The notes under the pieces are model-generated. The model saw only the letters and a list, made by a program, of their open reading frames with translations, was not told the DNA's origin and ran no database searches. This document shows, piece after piece, positions 23,601 through 39,400 of a stretch of 64,000 nt of DNA. The stretch's first letter is position 1. Every line of letters starts with the position of its first letter. Made by a program: the position numbers and the translations under genes. This stretch comes from Haliclona indistincta. Lineage: Eukaryota > Porifera > Demospongiae > Haplosclerida > Chalinidae. Location: contig OZ024791.1 in the NCBI GenBank assembly GCA_964017065.1, positions 346,501 to 410,500 of the forward strand, written 5' to 3'.

Positions 23601-24508
23601 ACTCCCTCCACCTACCATCTCACAGTCAATAGCGATGCAACCACGTGCTCTGTAGAGTAGAAAGATGCATTATCAATGGATTATCAATGGATACAATCTG
23701 CACATAGCAACCAAGTTAACAATAATGTATAATCAGTTAACTTATTTGAACATAAGGGACAGCTGCATTATGGAGAGGGAGTAACACACTTGTTATCACT
23801 CCCAGTGACTAGCTCTGTTGTTGAGCCTGACATGTTGTGTCTCAATGGTTGCTGCTTAGCAACAACCTCCCCGCCCACAATGTCCACTGCCACATCATCA
23901 AACCACAGGTCCTCTCTATAGTCGAAGGAGAGCAACATCTGATACAAGCAATAATGAGACCTTTGTGTATGTGACCTTCGTAATTTCTTCTTCTCTCCGC
24001 CATCTTCTTTTCTCTTACCAACTACTTGACTGGTACTGTTGTTGTTGGGCCCAGAAGCCAACTTTGCTCTTTTACTATTAGAGCAGCCATCTCCACTACT
24101 GTCGTCTTGATTCCGTCTCTTCATCTGGCTAGTTCTTGTTCTATCATGTCGTGCATTGTCTATTTGTAGTTGAGGATCATGTGACTGAGGACCAGCTGAG
24201 TCACTTGTGTCCACCACCACTGAGCTACTGCTTTGTTTGGTTTTTCTGTTCTTCTTTTCTTTCACAAGCACAATTTCCTCTTCACCTCTCTCATCATCTG
24301 CTGTTGCTTGCCTTCTCTTCTGCAACACACAGCACGTACAGTATAAGTATTAGACAGGTTTGTGACTGTACGTCGGCACCTGTTGTAGTGCCGTCCAGTT
24401 GCTAGAAGCCTCTTGAAGCAGTTTTAGCGCTTTCTTCTCTTTGCGTTTGTCGAGGATACGCAGACGAATCAGCTGTCTAGCTTTCTTACCGCCAACGTTT
24501 CCCTCCAT
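20604..24508 (-). CDS. REXO4: RNA exonuclease 4 homologue (DEDD 3'-5' exonuclease)
   Basis: Exons, in order: 24380-24508, 23790-24319, 23456-23649, 23319-23407, 22682-22756, 22015-22089, 20604-20834; phases agree at every junction, giving 440 residues. The N-terminal half is basic and low-complexity, as in REXO4. The exonuclease domain starts ARGCIAIDCEMVGGG (the DxE of motif I) and continues ARCSIVNHHGNVIYDKYVQP, DYRTRFSGIRPSHL, LVGHSVQNDLK (motif II), RDTARYRPF and DARVAMKLYQ (motif III). Homologues act in the nucleus or nucleolus on structured RNA or during ribosome processing. I place the start at MEGNVGGKK; an upstream in-frame extension exists but would overlap the divergent BDP1 start. 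A 48-nt stretch (23408-23455) is read as a micro-intron. Introns hold a 51-bp minisatellite, a MITE and a 20-bp array. Confidence 0.85.
21056..22025. repeat. 51-bp minisatellite, about 19 copies, carrying REXO4 donor site
   Basis: Each unit contains, on the minus strand, CATGATTCA followed by GTGAGC, a copy of the end of REXO4 exon 22015-22089 and its 5' splice site. The real site is the last, right-hand one. Units vary by AAC/GAC, and a CTGCTC variant recurs 306 bp (six units) apart, suggesting block duplication. A 341-codon open frame on the plus strand is a unit-length artefact. Confidence 0.93.
22242..22639. mobile_element. MITE-like element with TA target duplication
   Basis: Terminal inverted repeats GAGAGTTTTAGTTA and TAACTAAAACTCTC, flanked by TA on both sides (22240-22241 and 22640-22641). 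About 398 bp, no transposase coding sequence. It sits in a REXO4 intron. The TA duplication suggests a Tc1/mariner-type mobilising transposase (inference). Confidence 0.7.
22866..23201. repeat. 19/20-bp minisatellite in REXO4 intron
   Basis: Tandem GCAGTGACTCTCTTATGGA and GCAGTGACTCTCTCATGTAG units, about 17 in total, mixed in irregular order. Confidence 0.9.
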
Positions 24509-24590
24509 GTTGCCCTCGTGGTTTTTGGTGCGCACTAAACAGAATTCAAATGTGGAGAAAAACGGCAGCTCCTTCGAATTCGCAACGAGA
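24509..24590. promoter_or_regulatory. Bidirectional promoter region REXO4/BDP1
   Basis: Only 82 bp separate the REXO4 start (24508, minus) from the BDP1 start (24591, plus). The promoters must overlap each other or the first coding exons. No TATA box is visible, unlike the CXCXC genes, as is usual for divergent housekeeping pairs. Confidence 0.55.
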
Positions 24591-27591
<3,001 letters not shown>

Positions 27592-28424
27592 TATGTATTT
27601 AAATTTACCCGCCAAGCGCACGTGTTCATGCGTTGATAGCACGTGGTCACTATAGGAGGTGGTCCCTGCAATCGAATTCATGAGGATTGAAATTCCGAGG
27701 CGAACTCTCTTAATCGCCGGCACAGCAGCCAGCCTGAGCCAGGCGTTGTAATTACAGTACTGGGCCGTTGTTTCATTGATCCTGATCTCCATTGCCGCAT
27801 AGACTAGAAGTGTGAAAAGCTCTATAAACCCGCAAGACTAGGTTGCGGCTGGCACTATGTCTCAGCGCCCCAGGAAGGGTGTTCACTTGGGAGCTGGAGA
27901 TGGAGGCAGAAAAGACAGAAGCGTCCTCTACGTTCCAAGGAAGCGCGTCCTTTCTTCATTGTAGGAGGGGATGGTATTCGTGGCGGTGCTAGTGTGCTGC
28001 CGCCATTTCCACTGGCCCGCCTCAGTATGGCGGCAACAAGGGACTGTCTGGACCCCAGGTGTGTATGCACGGGCTAACTGAAGCTTATAGCTTGAAAATG
28101 GGTAATCTATGGCTCATAAAGCCAGTGGTTAGTATCCGCCATGTCTCATAACCAGTGCTCTAATGAGCCTGATCCAGAGGTGTAAAGTTGTGTTGTAATT
28201 TATTGTGGTGTTACACTCAGTTAGTCAGTGGAATGATCAGATCAGTACTGATGTGTATCATCAGATCAGTACTGATGTGTATAAACCCACTGCATACCTC
28301 CAACAGCATAGATACTGGTCCCAGATGAAGCGCCTTGCCGTACCTTCTTAATCACTTATAGGTGTATTATAAGCACATGTGTATCACACCTGTAGCTCTC
28401 TCCCTCACTCTCTCTCTGCTATAG
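27592..28424. other. Intergenic / upstream of TRANK1-like gene
   Basis: No gene recognised. An ATG at 28027 (MAATRDCLDP) followed by a GTGTGT donor at 28059 could be the first coding exon of the TRANK1-like gene, but its phase does not fit the next exon. A short direct repeat of ATCAGATCAGTACTGATGTG lies near 28229-28285. A 79-codon minus-strand open frame (27556-27792) has no recognisable features. Confidence 0.4.
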
Positions 28425-29233
28425 GCTACAGTAAAGCTTGGTGAAGGCTTCAAGTCAGAGGGTAATGAACTTTTCAAAGCTGGCAACTATCCCGAGGCTC
28501 TGTTGAAGTACAATCAAGCTATGAAGATCTTCCAGACATGTGCTGCATTCCTTGTCCACTGATAATGAATGGTAGTCACGTACCAGCAACATATCAGCAC
28601 CTCATTGGAAGCTGGGTCATTATGACCAAGCTGTGGACAGTGCCTCAAGGTGCATTGACATGGATGGCAACTTTGCTAAGGTACAGAGTCTTCTTGTAGA
28701 CCCCACTGTGTGGCGGCCCAACTGGAATTCACTCATCTATGACTTCATGCATGTTTCATAGCTAGTAACCATTTTTATCAATTCATACTAATTATCAGTG
28801 TTGAATGAATGTATCCTACCATTGCTCTAGCTTAAGTTATTGGTCGTGATGAGAGGTTAGCCATGGTGCATTGCTACACAGTGCCTACATATTATGTTCC
28901 ATCACAACGGTATTGTGTGACAAGTGTTCTAGGGAAGTCAACATCCAGATGATGATTTACATAACGAATACACCCAAAAATCTCTGTTTCACTCGTTGAC
29001 TCTCTCTCCCTCCCTCTCTCTCTCTTGCAAAGGGGTTTTTCCGAAGAGCTGAGGCGTACAAGATGATAGCGCAAGGTGCTCGTGAGAAGGGTCTGGACTC
29101 ACGTAGTCGCAAAGATCTGTATCTCAAAGCTGTAAAAGGTACAGCAAAGTGCTATCGCAAGATGACGGGACTAAGGAGATCGGAATGAGACTGAAGATGT
29201 ATTATGAAGGGATGGTCATTGCTGTAGAACAAT
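28425..29233 (+). pseudogene. Broken 5' TPR exons of the TRANK1-like gene
   Basis: 28425 onward encodes a clear TPR (FKSEGNELFKAGNYPEALLK) up to a stop near 28560. The next helices (LSTDNEW, then KLGHYDQAVDSASRCIDMDG, to the donor at 28680) need a frame change and cross an in-frame TAG. The exon at 29033-29233 starts GFFRRAEAYKM and ends KEIGMRLKMYYEGMVIAVEQ, again with one frame change. Splice sites are intact and pair in phase with 31097 once the frame is corrected. The alternatives are real decay of the 5' end or consensus errors in this stretch. Confidence 0.6.
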
Positions 29234-32200
29234 GTAAGTTATACATGTTAAGAAGCGTATTTTCACTATGGTGAAGTACACGTTGCTATGTTGATAATAC
29301 CTGTTGCTATGGTGATAGTACATGTTGCTGTGGTGATAGTACATGTTGCTATGGTGATAGTACACGTTGCTATGGTGATAATACCTGTTGCTATGGTGAT
29401 AGTACATGTTGCTGTGGTGATAGTACATGTTGCTATGGTGATAGTACACGTTGCTATGGTGATAATACATGTTGTATTGTGATTAATACCTTTGCTATGG
29501 TGATATACATGTTGCTATGGTGATAGTACATGTTGCTGTGGTGATAGTACATGTTGCTAGTGTATACCTGTTACTATGGTGATAGTACATGTTACTATGG
29601 TGATAGTACATGTTGCTATGGAGATAATACATGTTGCTGTGGTGATAGTACATGTTGCTATGGTGATAGTACATGTTGCTATGGTGATAGTACATGTTGC
29701 TATGGTGAAGTACACGTTGGTGATAGTAACATGTGTTGCTTGCATAATGGATTTGTACAGTACTGCCTTTATTGCTTAGTAGTATCAGGTGTTTTCATTC
29801 TAAGCGCTTGCATAACTCTTTGAATAAGTGCTTGTGAGTGATCACATTTGCAATTGCATTCAGCTGGATTGGGTTTGCATTCAATTCAAACTTGTTTGGG
29901 TTTACAGGTTACATCTGGGTGGTACTGTGGTTCTGTGAGCCATACCAACCCATTGTCTGTTTGCATTCAATTCAAACTTGTTGGGTTTACAGGTTACATC
30001 TGGGTGGTACTGTGGTTCTGTGAGCATACCAACCCATTGTCTCTCCCATAATAGTGACTTGTTTGAGGCTTGTCAGCTCAATGTATTGTAGCTAGCTAAC
30101 ATTATGACATGTTTGAGGCTTGTTAGCTCAATGTATTGTAGCTAGCTAACATTATGACATGTTTGAGGCTTGTCAGCTCAATGTATTGTAGCTAGCTAAC
30201 ATTATGACATGTTTGAGGCTTGTCAGCTCAATGTATTGTAGCTAGCTAACATTATGACATGTTTGAGGCTTGTCAGCTCAATGTATTGTAGCTAGCTAAC
30301 ATTATGACATGTTTGAGGCTTGTCAGCTCAATGTATTGTAGCTAGCTAACATTATGACATGTTTGAGGCTTGTCAGCTCAATGTATTGTAGCTAGCTAAC
30401 ATTATGACATGTTTGAGGCTTGTCAGCTCAATGTATTGTAGCTAGCTAACATTATGACTTGTTTGAGGCTTGTCAGCTCAATGTATTGTAGCTAGCTAAC
30501 ATTATGACATGTTTGAGGCTTGTTAGCTCAATGTATTGTAGCTAGCTAACATTATGACATGTTTGAGGCTTGTCAGCTCAATGTATTGTAGCTAGCTAAC
30601 ATTATGACATGTTTGAGGCTTGTCAGCTCAATGTATTGTAGCTAGCTAACATTATGACATGTTTGAGGCTTGTCAGCTCAATGTATTGTAGATAGCTAAC
30701 ATTATGACTTGTTTGAGGCTTGTCAGCTCAATGTATTGTAGCTAGCTAACATTATGACTTGTTTGAGGCTTGTCAGCTCAATGTATTGTAGCTAGCTAAC
30801 ATTATGACTTGTTTGAGGCTTGTCAGCTCAATGTATTGTAGCTATCTTGACTTGTTTGAGGCTTGTTAGCTCGATGTATTGTAGCTAGCTAACATTATGA
30901 CTTGTTTGAGGCTTGTCAGCTCAATGTATTGTAGCTATCTTGACTTGTTTGAGGCTTGTCAGCTCAATGTATTGTAGCTATCTTGACTTGTTTGAGGCTT
31001 GTTAGCTCAATGTATTGTAGCTAGCTAACATTATGACTTTTTGAGGCTTGTCAGCTCAATGTATCGTAGCTATCATGACTTGTTTCTCTTCTCCAGCCTG
31101 TACTGGTCTGTTACCCGAAGTCTATGATTGTGATAAAGGAACTATCTGTGGTCGACTGCTGAACAACATTGTTCAATCTTTGCCTAATTATTCTGCCGAT
31201 CGATGCCTCAATTTTCTTCTCTTCGTTACTCCACGTGTGGCAAAGAGTGGGCTTGCTGTTGCTCTTCCAATTGATGCTTCCTCCATCACAGTCTCTCAAC
31301 TAATGGACAAGAACCTCCTCACTCCCTCAGTGCTTGCGATACTGGGAGAGAAGGGTGGAATGCCTGTGACTCATGAGGACATCAGTCAAGCTGTATCCAC
31401 ACTTCCTGACAAGCAAGTCGACTTGTTCAAGGAGCTAATGAAGCAGCTCAAGAGGACAGGAGGTCGCGCTACAGACTATCGTAGCTTGCTGAACACTGCA
31501 GTCAAACTGTCCAAGTGTGAAATAGCGCAACATCTCATCACACGAGGTGGCGTCCCTTCTTCTGATGACATACTTAAAGTGACTGAGTTCCCATCACCAG
31601 CTCTCGACCTGCTCAAGACTATGGCTAAGAGCGCCACACCTGCTTCTCGAGCAAAGCTAGCTATGAGGGGCTTTATGGTGAACAGAAGTGACTTAGTGAC
31701 TATTGCCTTCTCTAGTGGCTCGGTCGATGGTAGTGAGATGGATCTGTGTGTGATAATGAACAGTTACGTACTCGATAGCAATATCAACTATATCAAGACA
31801 ATACTGAGAGCTGGAGGGAAGCCAGGCAGATCTGAGGACCACTCATCCACACCTATCTTCTCTGCTATCCATTCCACTGTGCTTAATCCGACCCAGCAAG
31901 TAGATGTGGTGTGTATGCTGATAGAGGGCGGAGCCAGCATTAGTCACCTTTGTACTATATATCCTGAGGAGAAGATGAGTCCAGTACATGCCGCTACTAA
32001 ACTACTCATAAGCACTAGTGAGTATAACCCTATCATTAGCATTAGTGAGTATAACCCTATCATTAGTGAGTATAACCCTATCATTAGCATTAGTGAGTAT
32101 AACCCTATCATTAGTGAGTGTAACCCTATCATTAGCATTAGTGAGTATAACCCTATCATTAGTGAGTATAACCCTATCATATTGTATTAGTGAGTATAAC

Positions 32201-33088
32201 CCTATCATATTGTATTAGTGAGTATAACCCTATCATATTGTATTAGTGAGTATAACCCTATCATATTGTATTAGTGAGTATAACCCTATCATTAGTGATA
32301 TTGTCATTTAGTACCCAAAAAGCTAAAGAAGGATAACTTTACATATTCACAATCTAAAAACACATCAGTTAAAACATATCAGTTTTCAATTGTTTCTGTC
32401 ATAGTGCACACAGTGACTCTCTATCAATGGCTGTCTTACCAGCTACCTCTCTTCTCTCTCTAGACATCCCTCGTGTGCTGGAGATGACGTGTTCTCGATA
32501 CGGTTTCCCTGCCAACGGCCGAGTGGTAAACAGGAGTGGCCAGACTCCCTACCACTTGTTAATGGCAGCCAAGCTCACTGACGCCACTGTCAAGGTTAGA
32601 ACTAATGTTGAGCAGCTAAAAATAATATTTATCAAAAATTAAACCAAGTTTAATTCTGTTTCATGCATTCTGTAAAAAATGGTTATGAATTGTGCAACCA
32701 ATCGTCCTTACCTGATTCTTGTTCACAGGGTTGTCATATTTTATTAAAGTATGGCATTGATATTGACCTGAGAGATGATAATGGCAAGAAAGCTGAAGCG
32801 TATGCTGTGGGGCAATCTGATCCGCGACTTGTCTTCTTAAGGAAGGTCAAGAAAGGATCTGCAATTCTACACACGACACGAAAGAAATTCAATTTAGAAG
32901 AGCTTCGTAATGGATGTGACCACGCTACAGCTATGGTAAGTAAGAGGGATTGTAAGGCTACCTTCAGCCACCTCAACTAGCAGAACACTAATGTTTAATA
33001 TTGTTCTCGTCACAATTTAATTTTTGGAGAGGCATGTCATGAAATCTGTTTGTTTCAATGTTCAATTGCTAGTTGTCTACAACACTGC

Positions 33089-33133
<45 letters not shown>

Positions 33134-33413
33134 AGGACTATGTTTCTCGTGCTAGAGACCTTGTTTCTGATGGCTGTGACTATTTCAAGATCGAGGACTA
33201 CCAGAATACCATCAGATGTTTGAAAGAAGCTGACAAGATATTTGAAGCAGTTGTGGAGACACATCATTACATGAGATTGAACATCACAGACGAATGGAAG
33301 ACTCTTTATCATCATTTATCGATGACTTACCTGGAGTGCCATAGCCATGAAGCAGCTATACGAATAGCGTACAGTTTGATTGAGCTTGATCGAGAGTACT
33401 ATCAGGTTTGTGG

Positions 33414-33478
<65 letters not shown>

Positions 33479-36400
33479 GCGTGCTGACTCTTGTTTTCTT
33501 GCTGCAGGGTTATCTTTGTCGTGCTAATGCATTTCTAGAGATGGCTCCACTCAGGAAGGGCCAGGAGAGTACAGAACGTTACCATCATGCAGCTCAGGAT
33601 TTTGGCATATGCTATCAGAAGATGGCAGCGAAAGAAATGACTGACAAACGCTTTATGTGCTTCGCCAAGGTCTTCATTCTCTCAATCGACTATCGTAAGT
33701 TATACATGTAATTTATGTTTGTGCTGGCTGTGTCTCACTAGAGGTTCAGGTGGGACTGCCCACACCTGCAGTGGGAGGCACAGTCAGCACTCCTGTGGAC
33801 TCCTATCTTCATTACCTGACCCTCTGTGGAGCCGTTAGTATCTGCTACTAGTGACCCTCTGTGAGGCCGTTAGTACCTGCTACTAGTGACCCTATGTGAG
33901 GCCGTTAGTACCTGCTACTAGTGACCCTCTGTGAGGCCGTTAGTACCTGCTACTAGTGACCCTCTGTGAGGCCGTTAGTACCTGCTACTAGTGACCCTCT
34001 GTGGGGCTGTTAGTACCTGCTACTAGTGACCCTCTGTGTGGCCGTTAGTACCTGCTACTAGTGACCCTCTGTGGGGCCGTTAGTACCTGCTACTAGTGAC
34101 CCTATGTGTGGCCGTTAGTACCTGCTACTAGTGACCCTATGTGTGGCCGTTAGTACCTGCTACTAGTGACCCTATGTGAGGCCGTTAGTACCTGCTACTA
34201 GTGACCCTCTGTGGGGCCGTTAGTACCTGCTACTAGTGACCCTCTGTGAGGCCGTTAGTACCTGCTACTAGTGACCCTCTGTGAGGCCGTTAGTACCTGC
34301 TACTAGTGACCCTCTGTGAGGCCGTTAGTACCTGCTACTAGTGACCCTATGTGAGGCCGTTAGTACCTGCTACTAGTGACCCTCTGTGTGGCCGTTAGTA
34401 CCTGCTACTAGTGACCCTCTGTGGGGCCGTTAGTACCTGCTACTAGTGACCCTATGTGTGGCCGTTAGTACCTGCTACTAGTGACCCTATGTGTGGCCGT
34501 TAGTACCTGCTACTAGTGACCCTCTGTGAGGCCGTTAGTACCTGCTACTAGTGACCCTCTGTGGGGCCGTTAGTACCTGCTACTAGTGACCCTATGTGTG
34601 GCCGTTAGTACCTGCTACTAGTGACCCTATGTGTGGCCGTTAGTACCTGCTACTAGTGACCCTATGTGAGGCCGTTAGTACCTGCTACTAGTGACCCTCT
34701 GTGGGGCCGTTAGTACCTGCTACTAGTGACCCTCTGTGAGGCCGTTAGTACCTGCTACTAGTGACCCTCTGTGAGGCCGTTAGTACCTGCTACTAGTGAC
34801 CCTATGTGAGGCCGTTAGTACCTGCTACTAGTGACCCTCTGTGTGGCCGTTAGTACCTGCTACTAGTGACCCTCTGTGGGGCCGTTAGTACCTGCTACTA
34901 GTGACCCTATGTGTGGCCGTTAGTACCTGCTACTAGTGACCCTATGTGTGGCCGTTAGTACCTGCTACTAGTGACCCTCTGTGAGGCCGTTAGTACCTGC
35001 TACTAGTGACCCTCTGTGAGGCCGTTAGTACCTGCTACTAGTGACCCTCTGTGTGGCCGTTAGTACCTGCTACTAGTGACCCTCTGTGGGGCCGTTAGTA
35101 CCTGCTACTAGTGACCCTATGTGTGGCCGTTAGTACCTGCTACTAGTGACCCTCTGTGTGGCCGTTAGTACCTGCTACTAGTGACCCTCTGTGGGGCCGT
35201 TAGTACCTGCTACTAGTGACCCTATGTGAGGCCGTTAGTACCTGCTACTAGTGACCCTCTGTGAGGCCGTTAGTACCTGCTACTAGTGACCCTCTGTGTG
35301 GCCGTTAGTACCTGCTACTAGTGACCCTATGTGAGGCCGTTAGACTTGTTCATCTACTGTAGTGTCTAGTTGTGTCTCTAAGTACATCTCTTTAATATTC
35401 AAAAGTATAAACATTTTTGTTTTGTTGTAGAGTGCTACTCTCATATTCCTGACGTATTCGAACAGGATAAACCAGTGATCTGTACGTTCATTGTCAGCTA
35501 CTTGTTAAACCTGCCCAGTGACAAACCCATTGCTAACAGTAGCACTATTGTGCCATATCTCAAGTTCCTACTCATCAGTATTCCAAGCATCCCTAAGAGC
35601 GGTCTAGCTGTCCAGCTGCCCTGCAGCACATCTAAAGTATCCATTTACGCTCTCTTTCCTGAACTAACTGAGGCTCTTCTTCATGGATTGTTGCGTAATG
35701 GGACAGTAGTAAAACATCAAGACATCGACCAAGCTATTGTAAAACTCAAGACCACACAGTGCTCCTTCCTTCAAGTTATGATTGATAACTATCTCCAGCA
35801 CAACAATACTCCTCTTGACATGCGTATACTGTGCAGAGTTGCTCTCCTTCATGAAAAGACCAACTTTGTTGCTCTGCTAATCAGCTATGGCGCTAAACCT
35901 GACCCTAAAGAAATACTCGACAAAATTAGCCGCAAGAATATGGATCCAAAGCTGGCTGACTACATTGCTCAGGGAAAGTCTGTACCAGATAGAACTATAC
36001 TACTCAAAGATGCTTTGTCGTCTACTAATATAGAAATGGCTGAAGCTGCATTGGATGCCGGTCCGATTGATCCAGCCAGCGTTGACCTGAGTGAGTGCAT
36101 TACTTCGCCAGCTTTAGTACGCAACCCCGACCTGCTTAAGAAGCTGCTCAGATGTAAGGTAGTTCCTGGCGGCTCAAAGAACAACACTTTGTCTCTGGTA
36201 CTGAAGGACAAGATGATCACTCGTGAGCAACAAGCAGAGGTGGTGCGGCTTCTCTTAGAGTGGGGAGCAGAGGTGCAACAAGTATGTGAGGCCTATGAAG
36301 AGCAGATGACCCCAATACACGCTGCCACTAAGCTTGCCTTGGAGACAGGTACAATACAGTGTACACATGTTGCTAGGACGCTATGTACATGTACACACAT

Positions 36401-39400
36401 GTTGCTAGCACACTATGTACAAGCTTTATTTTACTTTTTCCTGCCAACTTGAATACAATTTTCTTTGTAACAATAATTATCTAATAAATCTCTTTATCTT
36501 AATGTTCATGTTTCTTTGTGTACAGGTAATCCTGACCTACTGGAGGCAGCTTGCTCAAGATACAAATTCCCTGCAAGTGGACGACTTGTCGATAAACACG
36601 ATCAGACACCATTTCATCTCGCACTGAAGGCCAAACACAAGGACAGCAGCGTGCAGATCTGTAGTATTCTCTGTCGATATAACATTGATCCTCAGATTAG
36701 AGATCGCTGGAACAAGAGGGCAGATGAGTATGGCCGTGCCAAGGGAGACAAGAGAGTTCCTTACCTCTTCTCAAGACCAGAAGAAGTTACCAAGAAAGAA
36801 GAGGCAGAAATCAAGGAAGAAGGAGAAACTGTCTCAAAGAGTAAGAAGAAGAGGAAGAAGAAGAAAGCTAAGGCTAGGGCTGAAGCTACTGACGAACAGC
36901 AAGTTGATGATGAGGCAGCCTCTGAAGAGAAGCTAGACATGGCCGCCACTCCTGAAGACTCTGCAGAGCAGCTCAACCTACCATCTCTACTGGAGGCCAT
37001 TTTCGAGAAGAATGAGAACTATTTCCAATCTTCAGCTTCATTGCGTATTCACTCACATACCAACAGCAACCTCGACAGCATTGACTCAGAACTGCTAGCT
37101 GTCTGCAAGGAAGACTTGATCAGCGCCAAAGAGCAGAAAGAGTGTTTGAAGGATCAAGATGGAGTTCTGGCTATCAAGGGCAATGAGTTTGATGACCTGC
37201 CCTGGGAGGTGGAGTGTACTGAACGAGTGCTCAAGTTCTTAAAGGACAGGCAGTGTCCTCGACTGATTCAAGATGCTGCTGTGCGCAAGATACACCAGCT
37301 AGCTCTTGGAATATGGCCCCACCCACTGCAGACATTGTCACGTCAGTTGAAACTATACGAGCTACAACTGACCAAGTCCATCAGGATAGTGTGGGAGGTA
37401 GCCGTCCAGTACTCATCACTATACACACATGTTGGCAAAAATAGTGATCAAACTGTTCACGTCTATTCTGAAGTAGTCCGTGTATGGGACATTGTATTCA
37501 ACCCCAGCCTTCTTGACTACTGCATCGCAAACATCGAGAAGTCACATGATCGTGGTCTCCGTGCCAACGTGCAGTTGCAGCTACTGCCCCAGGACCAGAA
37601 GCAGTCAGCCCCAGAGAGCGAACACCATCCTCGCCGCTTTATCCTACAGGACGAGAACACGGCCGCTAATGCAATGTTCCTGAAGTTTGTTCCAGCTGCC
37701 AGTATTAAAGATGATGAGTTCAATATTATCACCTTCTACTCCATTACTCCCAGCATGATCAACAGCATACTCAGTGGGGTGGAGCCTCGAAGGGACTTCC
37801 CCATCAAGGAATGGCCCAAAGAACATGAGATCATTAACATGCCAACTAACAAAGAAGCGATTGTGCTGTTAGGAAGGAGTGGTACCGGCAAGACGACTTG
37901 TTGTCTTTATCGTCTCTGGAACATCTTCCATACCTACTGGGACCGTGCGGTTGATATTGGACCATGGTATCGGCACAACCCTCTCTTAGTGTCTCGACCT
38001 ATTGGCGAGGAGGAACACCAACTTGATCCACAAGATGAGGATGACAGCAAAGGTGTGGAGCACCTTCATCAAGTGTTTATCTCTAAGAACCATGTCCTTT
38101 GTGCTCAAATGAAAAAGAAATTCTATGATCTTGTTGCAGGTTACCCTAAGTTAGCAGAGCACAGTTCATACGAGTCTGTACCTTCACCAAGCAAGCTGGA
38201 TCGTGTAGTCGACCATTCTTATCCTCTCTTCCTCACCTCGCGACAATTCTTGCTCCTTCTCGACTGCTCCCTTGATGTTGGGAAATCGTTCTTTCCCTAT
38301 AAGGAAGACGGCACCTTAGCTGTGAAGATCCTCAGCTCGGATTATGACAGTGATGATCCTGACTTTACCTTTGATCTGGCAGACATTGACAGCGACGTGG
38401 ATGACGAAGAAGAGATTGGAGATGACACTGCTGCTCAGATTAACGGGGAGAACCACTCTATGAGCTCTTGGCGAGAAGTTACTGCTTCTTACTTTGTTGA
38501 GAATATCTGGCCACGTATTCGATACCACTGTGCTGACAAGAACATTGACCCTCTCTTGGTCTGGATGGAGATAAAGTCTTTTATCAAGGGCTCGGCCCAA
38601 GCTGTCGAGAGCAAGGACGGTTACTTGAGTCAAGAAGAGTATGAAGCTCTTGGAAGAAAAATGGCTGCCAACTTTGTCGGGAACAGAGAAGAGGTGTATC
38701 ACTTGTTCATTCACTATCAGGACTACTTGAGAAGGGAGAGGCATCAAAACCTGTTTGACGAGTGTGAACTGGTTCATAATCTGTACCAGCGTCTCCTGTG
38801 TATGCCAGCCGATCCCAGGTGGTCCATCCATCACTTCTACATTGATGAAGTACAGGACTTCATGCAGGCCGAGCTCTCAGTCTACCTCAAGTGCTGCCGT
38901 GACCCAAACAATCTCTTTCTCACCGGAGACACAGCCCAGAGCATCATGAGAGGAATCTCTTTCCGCTTTGGAGACCTCCGATCACTCTTTCACTATGCTG
39001 GTGAGAAAGCCTCTCTTGCTAAACCTCCCATCAAGATAGCTGTACCTAAAGTACATAATCTAACAGTCAACTTCCGCTCTCATGCTGGTATTCTCCATCT
39101 TGCTGCCAGCATCATTAACCTGCTCAAGGAATACTTTCCATCTTCCTTTGATTGTCTACCAGATGACAAAGGGATGTTCCCTGGTCCTAAACCTGTCCTT
39201 CTTCACTCATGTCAAGTCAGCGATCTCGCTCTTCTCTTACAAGGCAACAAACGAGAGGCGTCTTCCATTGAGTTCGGTGCTCATCAAGTGATCATAGTCC
39301 AGACCAACGAAGCCAAGAAGCGTATTCCGGAGGCGCTAAAGGCCGGTATTGTGCTGACGGTATTTGAAGCCAAGGGACTGGAATTTGACGATGTTCTTCT

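Larger units (their letters stand above)
33136..36725 (+). other. Module 2 TPR + ankyrin region (TRANK1-like gene)
   Basis: TPR-like exons 33136-33405 and 33508-33694 (YFKIEDYQNTIRCLKEADKI; AAIRIAYSLIELDREYYQ; CRANAFLEM) are followed by the ankyrin-like exon 35431-36348 and the start of 36526. Counterparts of module 1 marks: CYSHIPDVFEQDKP, KSGLAVQLP, HAATKL, CSRYKFPASGRLV, QTPFHLAL and YNIDPQIRDRWNKRADEY. Exon phases at the matching boundaries are the same as in module 1. Confidence 0.8.

Noticed and set aside
31944..32208. Minus-strand open frames with MIGLYSL repeats
   Set aside because: Antisense translation of the donor-derived minisatellite.
32018..32300. Telomere-like AACCCT words
   Set aside because: They occur once per 21-28-bp unit inside a donor-derived minisatellite, not as tandem hexamers.
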